Part shown: positions 15,334 to 24,350 of the stretch, piece after piece
Layout of the letters: each line of letters starts with the position of its first letter
Numbering within the stretch: position 1 is the stretch's first letter
Assembly: GCA_030057555.1 (NCBI GenBank)
Contig: JASGUU010000037.1
Coordinates: 1 to 39,830 of the forward strand
Direction of reading: 5' to 3'
Length of the DNA stretch: 39,830 nucleotides
Source of the DNA: Bacillota bacterium
GTDB taxonomy: Bacteria; Bacillota; Clostridia; Saccharofermentanales; Fastidiosipilaceae
Made by a program: the position numbers and the translations under genes
Notes under the pieces: model-generated
Told to the model about the DNA's origin: nothing
What the model saw: the letters and a program-made list of their open reading frames with translations, nothing else
Database searches by the model: none

Positions 15334-16590
15334 CTAGGAGCCGCGGATGGCGTCGAGATCCTTGGTTACGCTGTGGGAGACGGGTGTCCAGTGCACCTCG
15401 GTGAAGAGGGCGGCCGTGTTGATCGGGATGTAGCTCAGCATGTAGAGGGGAAAGGTAATGATGGATGCGAGCTTGATGACCGGATGGGCATGGATGCGCT
15501 TCCAGCCGATGGCTGTGCTGACGGCACCCATCAGAATCATGGAGAGATAAGCTCCGGTCAGGTTGTTGATCAGGGGCGCGAGAACGTCATGCCAGGTGAC
15601 GGTGGGGCTGAACGCGGCTACCAGCGCCATCAGCACATAGATCAGGTAGCTGAAGGCCATGACGAGGACGATCGGGAAGATCATGGAGATCATCTCGAGG
15701 GCGATGAGACTGCGTTCGCGGATGGCTTTGCGTAAAAGTGGAAGGAAATAGCGCTGCCCGACCTGCATCGTGCCCTTCGCCCAGCGCAGGCGCTGGCGCC
15801 AGGACTCGGCAAAGGAGGTTGGCTGCTCGTCGTAGAAGACGGCGTCATGGCAGTAGGAGACGCGATAGCCGGCGAGAACGGCGGCACAGGTGAACTCGAT
15901 GTCCTCGGTCAGACTATGGAAGGGCCAGCCGCCGAAATGGCGGATGACACTGTCCGCGACGAGGAAACCGGTGCCGCTGACAGCGGCGGAGAGGCCAAGG
16001 CGGGATTTCGGGTAGTTCAGGAAGAGGGCGTCATGCAGAAAGCCGCAGGAATAGCCGGCGGAGAGCCAGTTGTCATCGAAGTTCTTTGAGGCGCGGCAGG
16101 AGGTGATGATCTGGGCTCCGCCGACGAAGGCGCGGTTGATCTGGCGGATATAGCTGCGCTCGACGATGTTGTCGGCGTCGAAGAAAATCCAGGCGTCAAC
16201 GCCGGCGTCGAGACCGCTGCAGCGCAGCTTCTGGAAAAGCCAGTGGAGAGCATAGCCCTTCCCGATATCGTTGAGGTTGTGGCGGACAAAGACGGTGGCG
16301 CCGGCGGCGCGGGCGGCCTCGGCCGTGTTATCGGTGCAGTTGTCGGCGACGACGAAAACCGAGACCAGGCCGTCGGGATAGTCCTGTTCGAGGAGGGAGC
16401 GGATGAGACCGGCGATGACCTTTTCCTCGTTGCGGGCCGAGATCAGGACGCCGTAGCGGCGGAATTCGTCGACGGGCGCGAGGGAGCCGGGGCGGCGCAG
16501 AATCGTATAGGCGTAGAAGATGCCGCGATGGGCATAGAAGGCCATGACGATCAGGCCACAGAGACTGAGGAGCTGGAGTGCGAAATACAC
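15334..16590 (-). CDS. Processive GT2 family glycosyltransferase (membrane)
   Basis: A 418-residue cellulose/chitin synthase-like glycosyltransferase. It has an N-terminal helix (FALQLLSLCGLIVMAFY), a GT-A domain with SARNEEKVIAGL, ADNCTDNT, the metal-binding FFDADN, the acceptor Asp in TEDIEF and the processivity motif QRLRW, then three to four C-terminal helices. The architecture matches enzymes that polymerise and extrude a polysaccharide from a nucleotide sugar. The start is a GTG at 16590 with AGGAAGG seven bases upstream; longer frames to 16728 include an Ala/Thr-rich stretch and a dyad and are unlikely. It is divergent from the GNAT gene, with a shared 190-bp control region. Confidence 0.88.
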   Translation of the reverse strand: MYFALQLLSLCGLIVMAFYAHRGIFYAYTILRRPGSLAPVDEFRRYGVLISARNEEKVIAGLIRSLLEQDYPDGLVSVFVVADNCTDNTAEAARAAGATVFVRHNLNDIGKGYALHWLFQKLRCSGLDAGVDAWIFFDADNIVERSYIRQINRAFVGGAQIITSCRASKNFDDNWLSAGYSCGFLHDALFLNYPKSRLGLSAAVSGTGFLVADSVIRHFGGWPFHSLTEDIEFTCAAVLAGYRVSYCHDAVFYDEQPTSFAESWRQRLRWAKGTMQVGQRYFLPLLRKAIRERSLIALEMISMIFPIVLVMAFSYLIYVLMALVAAFSPTVTWHDVLAPLINNLTGAYLSMILMGAVSTAIGWKRIHAHPVIKLASIITFPLYMLSYIPINTAALFTEVHWTPVSHSVTKDLDAIRGS

Positions 16591-16685
16591 GATACAACCT
16601 TCCTGGTTCACAGACCTGCGCAGCTGGGCGCATATGTTATCCGGCTGCTGCGGTCGGCGGGATGTAGTGGTGGCCGCTGCAGCTG

Positions 16686-16704
16686 CCTGATATAGTCTAT
16701 CAGG
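16686..16704. promoter_or_regulatory. 19-bp dyad in the GT2/GNAT divergent region
   Basis: CCTGATA-TAGTC-TATCAGG is a perfect 7-bp inverted repeat with a 5-bp spacer. A second, shorter dyad TTAAC-AATCG-GTTAA lies at 16722-16736. Both sit between divergent genes where regulators typically bind. The regulator is unknown. Confidence 0.5.
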
Positions 16705-16779
16705 ATTAGCTGTTTCGATCCTTAACAATCGGTTAAACTTTTAAATCCGTCCGAAAGGACGAGGTGAGGAGAGTAAAAA

Positions 16780-17082
16780 ATGAGTGTTCTGGACTTTGTC
16801 CGCGAAGGTCAGGCCCTGGTGGCGAGGGATGTCGACGGGGAGCTGCTGGCAGAGATCACCTTTCCGGAAACGGAAACGGGAGAATGGGATGTCGATCACA
16901 CGTTCGTGTCGCCTCGGCTGCGCGGACAGGGCGTGGCCGATCGTCTGGTGCGGGCGTTGCTGGAGCTCGCCCGGAGCGAGGGGAAGTGTCTCATAGCTAC
17001 CTGTCCCTATGTGCGTGTCTGGAGCGAGCGGCATCCGGAAACGGCTGACATCTGGACGAGCAAGGCGGATGCACAGGAATAG
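16780..17082 (+). CDS. Small GNAT-like N-acetyltransferase (YjdJ type)
   Basis: A 100-residue protein of the short GCN5-related acetyltransferase group. The acetyl-CoA pocket is clear: HTFVSPRLRGQGVADRLVRA with the (R/Q)xxGxG/A loop at RGQGVA, followed by LIATCPYVRVWSERHPE. The length is normal for this minimal family, whose substrates are mostly unknown. GAGGTGAGGAG (16761-16771) precedes the ATG, and a tetraloop hairpin CGTCC-GAAA-GGACG (16748-16761) abuts it and may modulate access. It is transcribed divergently from the glycosyltransferase. Confidence 0.85.
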   Translation: MSVLDFVREGQALVARDVDGELLAEITFPETETGEWDVDHTFVSPRLRGQGVADRLVRALLELARSEGKCLIATCPYVRVWSERHPETADIWTSKADAQE

Positions 17083-17120
17083 CTGATGAATATCGGGATT
17101 AATTAGGCATTTGCACAAAT

Positions 17121-17198
17121 CGGTCCGGGCGACCCCGGTTCGCTTCCGCGTTGCTCCGTAGTCTCTGAACATGGAGCGAAGAAGCTCCGGACGGACCG
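17121..17198 (+). other. Nested stem-loop region before the Asp-rich lipoprotein
   Basis: Three nested pairs: CGGTCCG (17121-17127) / CGGACCG (17192-17198), GCTTC (17142-17146) / GAAGC (17181-17185) and GCTCC (17153-17157) / GGAGC (17173-17177), with an alternative local hairpin CCGGG/CCCGG (17125-17138). It could be a structured leader or an end-of-transcript structure for the GNAT gene. It does not fold as a tRNA. Confidence 0.4.
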
Positions 17199-17257
17199 TT
17201 CAGTAAGAACATCGACACATGCGGCCGCCAGAAGCGCGGCCGGAGAGAAGGAGAAGC

Positions 17258-18382
<1,125 letters not shown>

Positions 18383-18481
18383 GCTGCTGAAGCTCGCGTG
18401 AGCCGACTGAAACTGACGGAAGCGCAATCGAACTAAGCCAACAGGATTGAACAGCCGGCCCTGTGCTGGCAACACGAGGAC

Positions 18482-18517
18482 AAGCATGTCATCTGCCCGG
18501 CGGATGGCATGCTTTTT
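18482..18517 (+). terminator. Rho-independent terminator
   Basis: AAGCATG (18482-18488) / CATGCTT (18508-18514), extended inwards through several more pairs including G-U, and followed by five Ts (18513-18517). It lies 100 bp after the Asp-rich gene. Confidence 0.8.
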
Positions 18518-18638
18518 CGTGTGCGAATTACCTGACGATGCCACATCGCACTGCAGGCTCTCAGTGCTCTGCCTGGCAGAGGGCAGTGTCTGGATTCAGG
18601 TCTCTGGAGCGTCCGCAGGTCGGCAGATCTGCTATCCT

Positions 18639-18654
18639 TAATCCGGATTATAAA
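18639..18654 (+). promoter_or_regulatory. Promoter with overlapping palindrome
   Basis: TAATCCGGATTA (18639-18650) is a perfect 12-bp palindrome that runs into TATAAA (18649-18654), a likely -10 for the gene at 18696. No clear -35. The rest of 18383-18695 holds the terminator at 18482-18517 and nothing else I can support. Confidence 0.45.
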
Positions 18655-18695
18655 AGCCCGCTCACGAAAGGAGCGGATCTCACGGAGGTGGCAGG

Positions 18696-19466
18696 ATGAA
18701 ACAGAAGATCGGGCTGCAGCTTTTCTCGCTGCGTGAGGTTATCGGCGACGATGTTGACGGCGCCCTGCGCCAGGTGGCGGCGGCCGGCTACAACTGTGTC
18801 GAGTTCGCCGGCTACTACGGCATGGAGGCCGGGGAGCTCGCAGCTCTCTGCCGCAGCCATGGACTCGAGCCCTACTCGACCCATGTCAGATTCGACATGC
18901 TTAAGGACCATCTCGACGAGGTGGTCGACTACAGCCGGCGTCTTGGGCTTTCTTATGTGATCTGCCCGGGCGCACCGCACAGCACGCCGGAGGAGGTGGC
19001 GGAGCTCGCCTCCGTGCTGAACCAGGCCCGCGAGGCTCTGGCGCCGTACGGTATCCGCACCGGCTACCACAATCACTCTTCTGAATTCGAGACCTTTGCT
19101 GACGGGCGCTACATCTACGATCACCTGATCGCGGCCTATGCTGCGGAGGACATGGTTGCCGAGGTCGATACCTGCTGGGTGGCGGTTGGCGGGGTAGATC
19201 CGGTAGCCTATGTGGATGGACTGGGCGCGACGGCGGGGCCGCTGCACTTCAAGGAGCTTTCAGCCACGTGGCAGCCCGGCAGCCGTGATGTCGACGAGGT
19301 TATCGGCCGCGGTGTCATCGATTTCAAGTCGCTGCTCGAAGTGATGCAGAAGAATGGGACGCTGGAGCGCGGTGTGATCGTCGAGCAGGAGGGCTTCCGA
19401 GGCGATCCCTACGAGGAGCTCGCCGAGGCGGCAGCCCGGATCCGGGCGCTCTGGCCGGAGGAGTAG
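18696..19466 (+). CDS. Sugar phosphate isomerase/epimerase (TIM barrel)
   Basis: A 256-residue xylose-isomerase-like TIM barrel (AP endonuclease 2 fold). It starts KIGLQLFSLREVIGDD, and metal-site segments are visible: HNHSSEFE, VAEVDTCWV, GPLHFKEL and VIVEQE. GGAGGTG (18684-18690) fixes the start. It is followed 73 bp later by a Gfo/Idh/MocA oxidoreductase, a pairing common in gene sets for inositol, rare-sugar or 3-keto-sugar metabolism. The exact isomerisation cannot be assigned from sequence. Confidence 0.88.
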   Translation: MKQKIGLQLFSLREVIGDDVDGALRQVAAAGYNCVEFAGYYGMEAGELAALCRSHGLEPYSTHVRFDMLKDHLDEVVDYSRRLGLSYVICPGAPHSTPEEVAELASVLNQAREALAPYGIRTGYHNHSSEFETFADGRYIYDHLIAAYAAEDMVAEVDTCWVAVGGVDPVAYVDGLGATAGPLHFKELSATWQPGSRDVDEVIGRGVIDFKSLLEVMQKNGTLERGVIVEQEGFRGDPYEELAEAAARIRALWPEE

Positions 19467-19539
19467 GGAGACGACGGAGCCTCGCGGGGCTTTGCGTATT
19501 TTGCGTAAAAAGGAAGCAGGGAAGAAGGAGCAATTCCTG

Positions 19540-20637
19540 ATGGCAGAGAAGAAGGTATATCGCGTCGCTGTTGTCGGCTGTGGCGGCATAGCCCGTCAGA
19601 AGCACCTGCCGGCGCTGGCGCGGCTGGACAACGTCGAGGTCGTGTGGTTCTGCGACATCATCCGTGAGCGGGCGGAAGAACTGTGTGCCCGGTACGGCGC
19701 CGCAGGTGCCCGGGTGACCGAGGATTACCGCGACGTGGTGAATGATGCGACAGTGGATGTCGTGCATGTACTGACGCCGAACCGCGAGCATTCATTCATT
19801 ACGATCGACAGCCTGGATGCCGGCAAGCATGTCATGTGCGAAAAGCCGATGGCGAAGACCTATGCCGAGGGGAAGAAGATGGTCGAGGCGGCCAGGCGCA
19901 GCGGGAAGAAGCTGACGATTGGCTATCAGACGCGCCACAAGGCAGACAGCCTGTATCTGAAAACCATGATCGAAAACGGCGATCTCGGTGAAATCTACTT
20001 CGCCAGGGCCGAGGCGCTGCGGCGTCGTGGAGTGCCGACCTGGGGCGTATTTCTGGATGCCGAGGCGCAGGGCGGCGGTCCGCTGATCGATATCGGCACG
20101 CATGCGCTCGATCTGACGTTGTGGCAGATGAATAACTATGACGTCGACTATGTGGTGGGCACAAGCTACCGCAGGCTCGGTGACAATGAGAACTCGGCGA
20201 ATATCTTCGGGCCCTGGGATCCGAAGGAGTTCACGGTCGAGGATTCGGCCTTTGGCTTCATCCGGATGAAGAACGGTGCGACCATTATCCTCGAGTCGGC
20301 CTGGGCCCTGAATGTGCTGGATTTCTACGAGGCGAAGTGCGTGCTGGCCGGAACGAAGGCGGGCGCGGACTTCCATGATGGCCTGCGTATCAATGGTGAG
20401 CGGTATGGCCGCATGTACGAGTTCAAGCCGGACCTCGAGGCGGGCGGTGTGGCCTTCTTCGAGGGCGGCGGCAACGAAAAGCCCTACGAGCGCGAGGCGC
20501 GGCTCTTCTATGAGGCGATCGAGAAGGACATCGATCCTGTGGTCCTGCCCGAGCAGGCTCTGGTAGTGACGCGGATTCTCGAGGCCATCTACACCTCGGC
20601 CAAAACGGGCAGGCCCGTCTACTTCGACGAGGACTAG
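19540..20637 (+). CDS. Gfo/Idh/MocA family oxidoreductase
   Basis: A 365-residue NAD(P)-dependent dehydrogenase. It has the Rossmann loop VVGCGGIARQKHLPAL, the signature VMCEKPMAKT with the catalytic Lys, and a full GGGPLIDIGTHALDL with the catalytic Asp and His, unlike the relative at 3253. ATG 19540, after GAAGGAG, is preferred to the in-frame TTG at 19492. It probably oxidises a cyclic sugar or inositol, acting with the isomerase upstream. The length is typical. Confidence 0.9.
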   Translation: MAEKKVYRVAVVGCGGIARQKHLPALARLDNVEVVWFCDIIRERAEELCARYGAAGARVTEDYRDVVNDATVDVVHVLTPNREHSFITIDSLDAGKHVMCEKPMAKTYAEGKKMVEAARRSGKKLTIGYQTRHKADSLYLKTMIENGDLGEIYFARAEALRRRGVPTWGVFLDAEAQGGGPLIDIGTHALDLTLWQMNNYDVDYVVGTSYRRLGDNENSANIFGPWDPKEFTVEDSAFGFIRMKNGATIILESAWALNVLDFYEAKCVLAGTKAGADFHDGLRINGERYGRMYEFKPDLEAGGVAFFEGGGNEKPYEREARLFYEAIEKDIDPVVLPEQALVVTRILEAIYTSAKTGRPVYFDED

Positions 20638-21202
20638 GCGCGCTCTTAAGCCTGCTTCAGGAGAAACGGCAGCAAAAACGACGGGTCGTGGACAGCCGCG
20701 GCCCGTTGGCCATTGTCCGTTGCTTTTGGCGCAGGCGTGGCGGTGGAGGGTGGTAGCTGGTTGGCGGGGAATGAAGTTGCTGCCGGCTGCTTGAGCGGAA
20801 TGTGTTGTTGCGCCCCGGTTGCTGCTCCAGCCGTGGTTTTGTTCTCTTTCGTCTGCCACTCGTGCAAAATTTACGCTCTGGACAGCGATGCCCGCGCAGA
20901 AGCAGCCAGACCCTGTCCAGAACGGACTTTCCTGAATGAGCGTGATATCGGTTTGAGCGTGAAAAGTCGTGGAGAAGCCGTGGTGAAAAGGAATATCAAA
21001 TCGTGTGGCAGCCCTCCGACAACCCACCGACCGCCACTGGCGGGAGGCAGAGGTCGTTTCCGTGTGCCGGGCCGGCCAGCTCACCCCGGGATTTCAGCGG
21101 GCAACTCGCAGATGGCGATCGTTCACCGCCCGAACACTTCGGTACAATGAAGCGAATCCTGCTGCAGCAGAATACCCGGCAGAACACCCAGAGGAGAAAT
21201 CC
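20638..21202. other. Intergenic region with a palindromic repeat
   Basis: No convincing gene in 565 bp; a 145-codon plus-strand frame is Ala/Gly/Pro-rich without a ribosome site. The region holds repeat copy D (20862-20926) and a possible -10 TACAAT (21143-21148) for the next gene. Confidence 0.6.
20862..20926. repeat. Palindromic intergenic repeat (copy D)
   Basis: An imperfect hairpin: TACGCTCTGGACAG (20872-20885) / CTGTCCAGAACGGA (20913-20926), 12 of 14 paired, with a 27-nt loop. It is preceded by GTGCAAAATTT, the end motif of the larger elements. The copy at 35030-35096 has the same arms and the same 27-nt loop length. Confidence 0.6.
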
Positions 21203-21883
21203 ATGCTTCCCGAACTCACGGCCCAGGCACTTTTCACACTCGAACATTCTCTCGCCGGCCCGGCGCTGGCCGACTGCGGCGCAGTCTGGACTCTGCTGTC
21301 GCGCCTTGCCGACCTGATCCGCAGCCTCGCGGCCGGCCTCCCCGCCGGCGAATGGGAGGAAGTCGCCCCTGAGGTCTGGGTTGCCCGTGGCGTGGTCGTA
21401 CCTCAGACCGCGACCCTGATCGGCCCCGCCATCATCGGGCCGGATACCGAGCTGCGCCCCGGCGCCTATGTGCGCGGCAGTGTCCTCGTCGGCCGTGGCT
21501 GCGTGGTCGGCAACTCTACCGAGCTCAAGAACTGCATTCTCTTCGACGAGGTCGAGGTGCCCCACTTCAACTATGTCGGCGACTCCATCCTCGGCTGGCG
21601 CGCCCATCTCGGCGCCGGGGCGATCTGCTCGAACGTCCGCACGGACGGCCGGACGGTGCGCATACACGGCTTCGGAGACGCGATCGACAGTGGGCTGGCC
21701 AAGCTCGGCGCCATCCTCGGCGACGGGGCGGATGTCGGCTCGAATGCCGTGCTCAATCCGGGCACGGTGCTGGGACGGGGCAGCCGCGTCTACCCGCTGA
21801 GTTCCGTGCGCCGCCAGGTTCCGTCCCGCTCCATCCACAAGCAAAACGGTGACATCGTCGCCATTCTCGAGGAGGCAAAGTAG
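21203..21883 (+). CDS. Hexapeptide-repeat (left-handed beta-helix) transferase-like protein
   Basis: A 226-residue protein. Residues 1-50 are helical; then comes a left-handed beta-helix of imperfect hexapeptides (GPAIIGPDTELRPGAYVRGSVLVGRG), followed by NSTELKNCILFDEVEVPHFNYVGDSILG and the conserved HLGAGAICSNVRTDG. This resembles the acetyltransferase half of GlmU and proteins often annotated as UDP-N-acetylglucosamine pyrophosphorylase. The uridylyltransferase domain is absent, so it is an acyl- or nucleotidyltransferase-like paralogue without proven activity. GAGGAG (21191-21196) fixes ATG 21203. The next gene starts 2 bp after the stop. Confidence 0.82.
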   Translation: MLPELTAQALFTLEHSLAGPALADCGAVWTLLSRLADLIRSLAAGLPAGEWEEVAPEVWVARGVVVPQTATLIGPAIIGPDTELRPGAYVRGSVLVGRGCVVGNSTELKNCILFDEVEVPHFNYVGDSILGWRAHLGAGAICSNVRTDGRTVRIHGFGDAIDSGLAKLGAILGDGADVGSNAVLNPGTVLGRGSRVYPLSSVRRQVPSRSIHKQNGDIVAILEEAK

Positions 21884-21885
21884 GC

Positions 21886-22296
21886 ATGCCGCCACCCGTT
21901 CCCCCACGCCGTTCCCCCGGAGGCTGCACCCACGAGCCGCTGCTGCCGCTGCGCTCGATCTTCACGATGAGCCTCTTCTTCACCTGCCGCCACTGCGGCC
22001 ACGAGATTGAACCGGCACCGGCCTGGCGCCGGGCGCGCGGCATTCTCAATCTGCTGACGCTGGCCCTGCTGCTCATCATCGCCTTCCTGCCGCTCGAGGC
22101 CAGCATGTGGGTCTTCGCCCGCAACCTCCTGCTGGTCGGGCTCGTGGTCGCCCTGTTCTGGACCCTCTCGATCCGGCTGCTCAAACGCGCGAACTACGGC
22201 CTCGCCCGGCCCGAGGTCGTGGAGGCCGCCCGCGAGGCACTGGATCTGCCGGAAGCCGGGGTCACGGAAGAGACAGAGGAGCCGCCCGCAGACTGA
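21886..22296 (+). CDS. Small two-helix membrane protein with a CxxC motif
   Basis: 136 residues. One CRHCG knuckle (near residues 34-38) precedes two close transmembrane helices (LLTLALLLIIAFLPL and NLLLVGLVVALFWTLSI) and an acidic tail. I do not know the family. ATG 21886 has GAGGAGG ten bases upstream inside the previous gene, so coupling is likely. An internal ATG at 21967 (MSLFFTCRHCGHE) would give a more conventional N-terminus but lacks a ribosome site. It ends five bases before the stop of the convergent Fe-ADH gene. Confidence 0.6.
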   Translation: MPPPVPPRRSPGGCTHEPLLPLRSIFTMSLFFTCRHCGHEIEPAPAWRRARGILNLLTLALLLIIAFLPLEASMWVFARNLLLVGLVVALFWTLSIRLLKRANYGLARPEVVEAAREALDLPEAGVTEETEEPPAD

Positions 22297-22301
22297 CGTC
22301 C

Positions 22302-23405
22302 TCAGGAGTACTTCCGCACAATGGCGCGGTAGAGCTCTGTCAGCACCTCCTCCGGGAGCGCGATGGGGTTGTTGCTGAGGCGGGTGGGATTGACCGAAGC
22401 GACGAGCTGCGGGATGTCTCCGGCGTCAAAATGCAGCCTGTCCTCCGCGAATAGCCGCCCGTCCAGTGCATGCAGGAAGCGGATGGCCCCCGCTACGTCC
22501 CCGTGGCCCAGGGCGTGCGCGATGTCGCTGAAGAGCTCCCGCAGTGCCCCTGCCCCGTCATCCTCCGCGACGCAGGACCACATGTATTCCCAGACAAAGG
22601 GCAGGCAGATAAAGGCGGCCCGGCCGTGCGGAACACCGTAGAGTGATGTGATCTGATAGCTCATCGCATGCGCAGCCGTGGTCTGTGTCAGGTTGATGGC
22701 CCGGCCGGCCAGATTGGCAGCGCGCAGCATGTTGAGGTTGCCGCTGTCGCGGTTTTGGAGATAGTCGTCCATGCCGGCCAGAATCAGGGTCAGTGCCTGC
22801 CTGGCATATGCCCGGCTCGCTTCCGTGCTGTGGATGGACCACCATGACTCGATGCTCTGGCAGAGGGCGTCCAGCATCGTGCACTTCTTCTGATAGAGCG
22901 GCAGCGTGACGAGATTCCGCGGGTCCAGCAGGGCATAGCGCGGCACGATGCTCCCGTGGGTGACGGACTGTTTTTTGCCTTCGTGGTAGATGACCGCATA
23001 GCGGGTGGATTCGCTGCCGGTGCCGGAGGTCGTCGGGATCGCGATCAGCAGGATGTCGTTCGCGCGATATTCCTGGTCCAGATAGAGCCTGGTCTCGTCG
23101 AGGCCGGAATAGAGCTTGATGCACTTGGCCACATCGATGGCGCTGCCGCCACCGACAGCGAGAATGGCATCGCAGTGCTGCCGGCGGAAACAGCTCACGC
23201 CTGCGACGACGTCCTCATACAGCGGATTTGACGTGAAGGCATCGAAGATGGCACAGGGGAGTGGAAGGTCGAGATATTCCTCCCGGGTCTCGAGCAAGGG
23301 AAAGGCGGCATCGACGACCAGCAGCAATTTCTGCACGTCATGACGTGCGAGGATGCGGCCGAGTTCGTCTCTGACCGCCGTCGTTACGATGACTTCCTGC
23401 TGCAT
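22302..23405 (-). CDS. Phosphonoacetaldehyde reductase-like Fe-dependent alcohol dehydrogenase
   Basis: A 367-residue group III (iron-type) alcohol dehydrogenase. It shows GGGSAIDVAK for the nucleotide, IPTTSGTGSESTRYAV, and the metal region CTMLDALCQSIESWWSIHSTE and AHAMSYQITSLYGVPHG. The second ligand position is Gln rather than His, and the SIESWWSxxSTE block is what I recall for phosphonoacetaldehyde reductases (PhpC type). It starts 3 bp after the phnX stop, so both act on the same intermediate or on its product acetaldehyde. Likely reaction: phosphonoacetaldehyde to or from 2-hydroxyethylphosphonate with NAD(P)H. General ethanol dehydrogenase activity is the alternative. Confidence 0.8.
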   Translation of the reverse strand: MQQEVIVTTAVRDELGRILARHDVQKLLLVVDAAFPLLETREEYLDLPLPCAIFDAFTSNPLYEDVVAGVSCFRRQHCDAILAVGGGSAIDVAKCIKLYSGLDETRLYLDQEYRANDILLIAIPTTSGTGSESTRYAVIYHEGKKQSVTHGSIVPRYALLDPRNLVTLPLYQKKCTMLDALCQSIESWWSIHSTEASRAYARQALTLILAGMDDYLQNRDSGNLNMLRAANLAGRAINLTQTTAAHAMSYQITSLYGVPHGRAAFICLPFVWEYMWSCVAEDDGAGALRELFSDIAHALGHGDVAGAIRFLHALDGRLFAEDRLHFDAGDIPQLVASVNPTRLSNNPIALPEEVLTELYRAIVRKYS

Positions 23406-23408
23406 GGC

Positions 23409-24215
23409 TCAGGCCTCGCAGCGGGCGGCGGACGGGCTTTCCAGCCTCTCGATCAGGGGGAGGAGCCCGCTCATGTCGTTGATGACATGGCTGGCACCGT
23501 GAGCCAGGTACTGGCGTCTGGCCTTCTCCCTGGCCTCCGTCCGCTCTCCGAGGGAGAGTGCCCGGTATTCCTCTTCCGTCAGACCCATGAGCGAGCTGCC
23601 TTCGAGGACACCGACCGTCACCACGCCGGCATTCCGGCCCTCCTTCATGTCCGCGATCGTGTCCCCGACCTTGATGACCTGATCGACGGAGAGGATGCGC
23701 AGCCTCTTCATGTTTTCGAAGATCATGAACGGCCAGGGCCTGCCGAGCTTTTCTGTCGAGTCGGGCGTGACCCAGGCGTCGGGGCAGTAGCCGGCCCGGC
23801 AGGCCGCCGGCACCACGATCTTCATCATCGCGTCGGTGTAGCCGGTCGTGGAACCGATTTTGATGCCTCTGTCCCGGAGCAGCCCGACCGCCTCCACGAC
23901 ATGGGGCTTGGGCTCGGCATAGCGGGGCAGCAGGGCGAGAAGCTGCCGCTCGCTTTCCCGATAGATCGCCTCCACATCGTCCTCATGAACAGCTCGGCCA
24001 TGGAGCTTCAGCCATTCCGCGGCGAGGCGCCGTGACTCCAGCACAGTCCGCACATGATCCCTCTTGGCCATGCCCATGGGCTGCCTGACTTCTTCCAGAC
24101 TGGGCTCGATCCCATGGCGTCTAAAGGCTTCCATAAACGCTTCAATGGGCGCAAAGGAACCATAGTCGACCGTGGTTCCCGCCCAGTCAAAGATGACAGC
24201 GGTGATTCTGCTCAT
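23409..24215 (-). CDS. phnX: Phosphonoacetaldehyde hydrolase (phosphonatase)
   Basis: A 268-residue HAD enzyme that cleaves phosphonoacetaldehyde to acetaldehyde and phosphate. Diagnostic residues are present: nucleophile Asp10 in IFDWAGTTVDYG, Schiff-base Lys51 in MGMAKRDHVR, the IGSTTGYTDAMM segment, and VKVGDTIADMKEG for Mg2+. The length is typical. AGGGGGAG precedes ATG 24215 by 7 nt. It is followed directly by the Fe-ADH gene and lies 135 bp after nadE. The usual upstream partner, 2-aminoethylphosphonate transaminase PhnW, is absent from the window, so the source of phosphonoacetaldehyde may be the Fe-ADH. Confidence 0.95.
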   Translation of the reverse strand: MSRITAVIFDWAGTTVDYGSFAPIEAFMEAFRRHGIEPSLEEVRQPMGMAKRDHVRTVLESRRLAAEWLKLHGRAVHEDDVEAIYRESERQLLALLPRYAEPKPHVVEAVGLLRDRGIKIGSTTGYTDAMMKIVVPAACRAGYCPDAWVTPDSTEKLGRPWPFMIFENMKRLRILSVDQVIKVGDTIADMKEGRNAGVVTVGVLEGSSLMGLTEEEYRALSLGERTEAREKARRQYLAHGASHVINDMSGLLPLIERLESPSAARCEA

Positions 24216-24350
24216 TTGTATGCTCCCCCCTGTTGTCGGAATCCGGCAGCCTCCGGTGAGCTTCAGGATACGGACGAAATGTAGGCGCTGTATTACGTGT
24301 CAGCTCATGTTTCGCGGGACAGTACAGCACATCTCAAGTCCGGGCAAAGC

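Noticed and set aside
17121-17198. A tRNA gene
   Set aside because: Length and a GGTTCG string are suggestive, but no acceptor stem/D/anticodon/T-arm arrangement or CCA end can be built on either strand.
20713-21150. A 145-codon open frame between the oxidoreductase and hexapeptide genes
   Set aside because: No ribosome site, odd composition, and it overlaps repeat copy D.
24216-24350. A promoter or terminator between nadE and phnX
   Set aside because: No stem with T-run and no pair of hexamers at acceptable spacing could be defended; co-transcription remains open.
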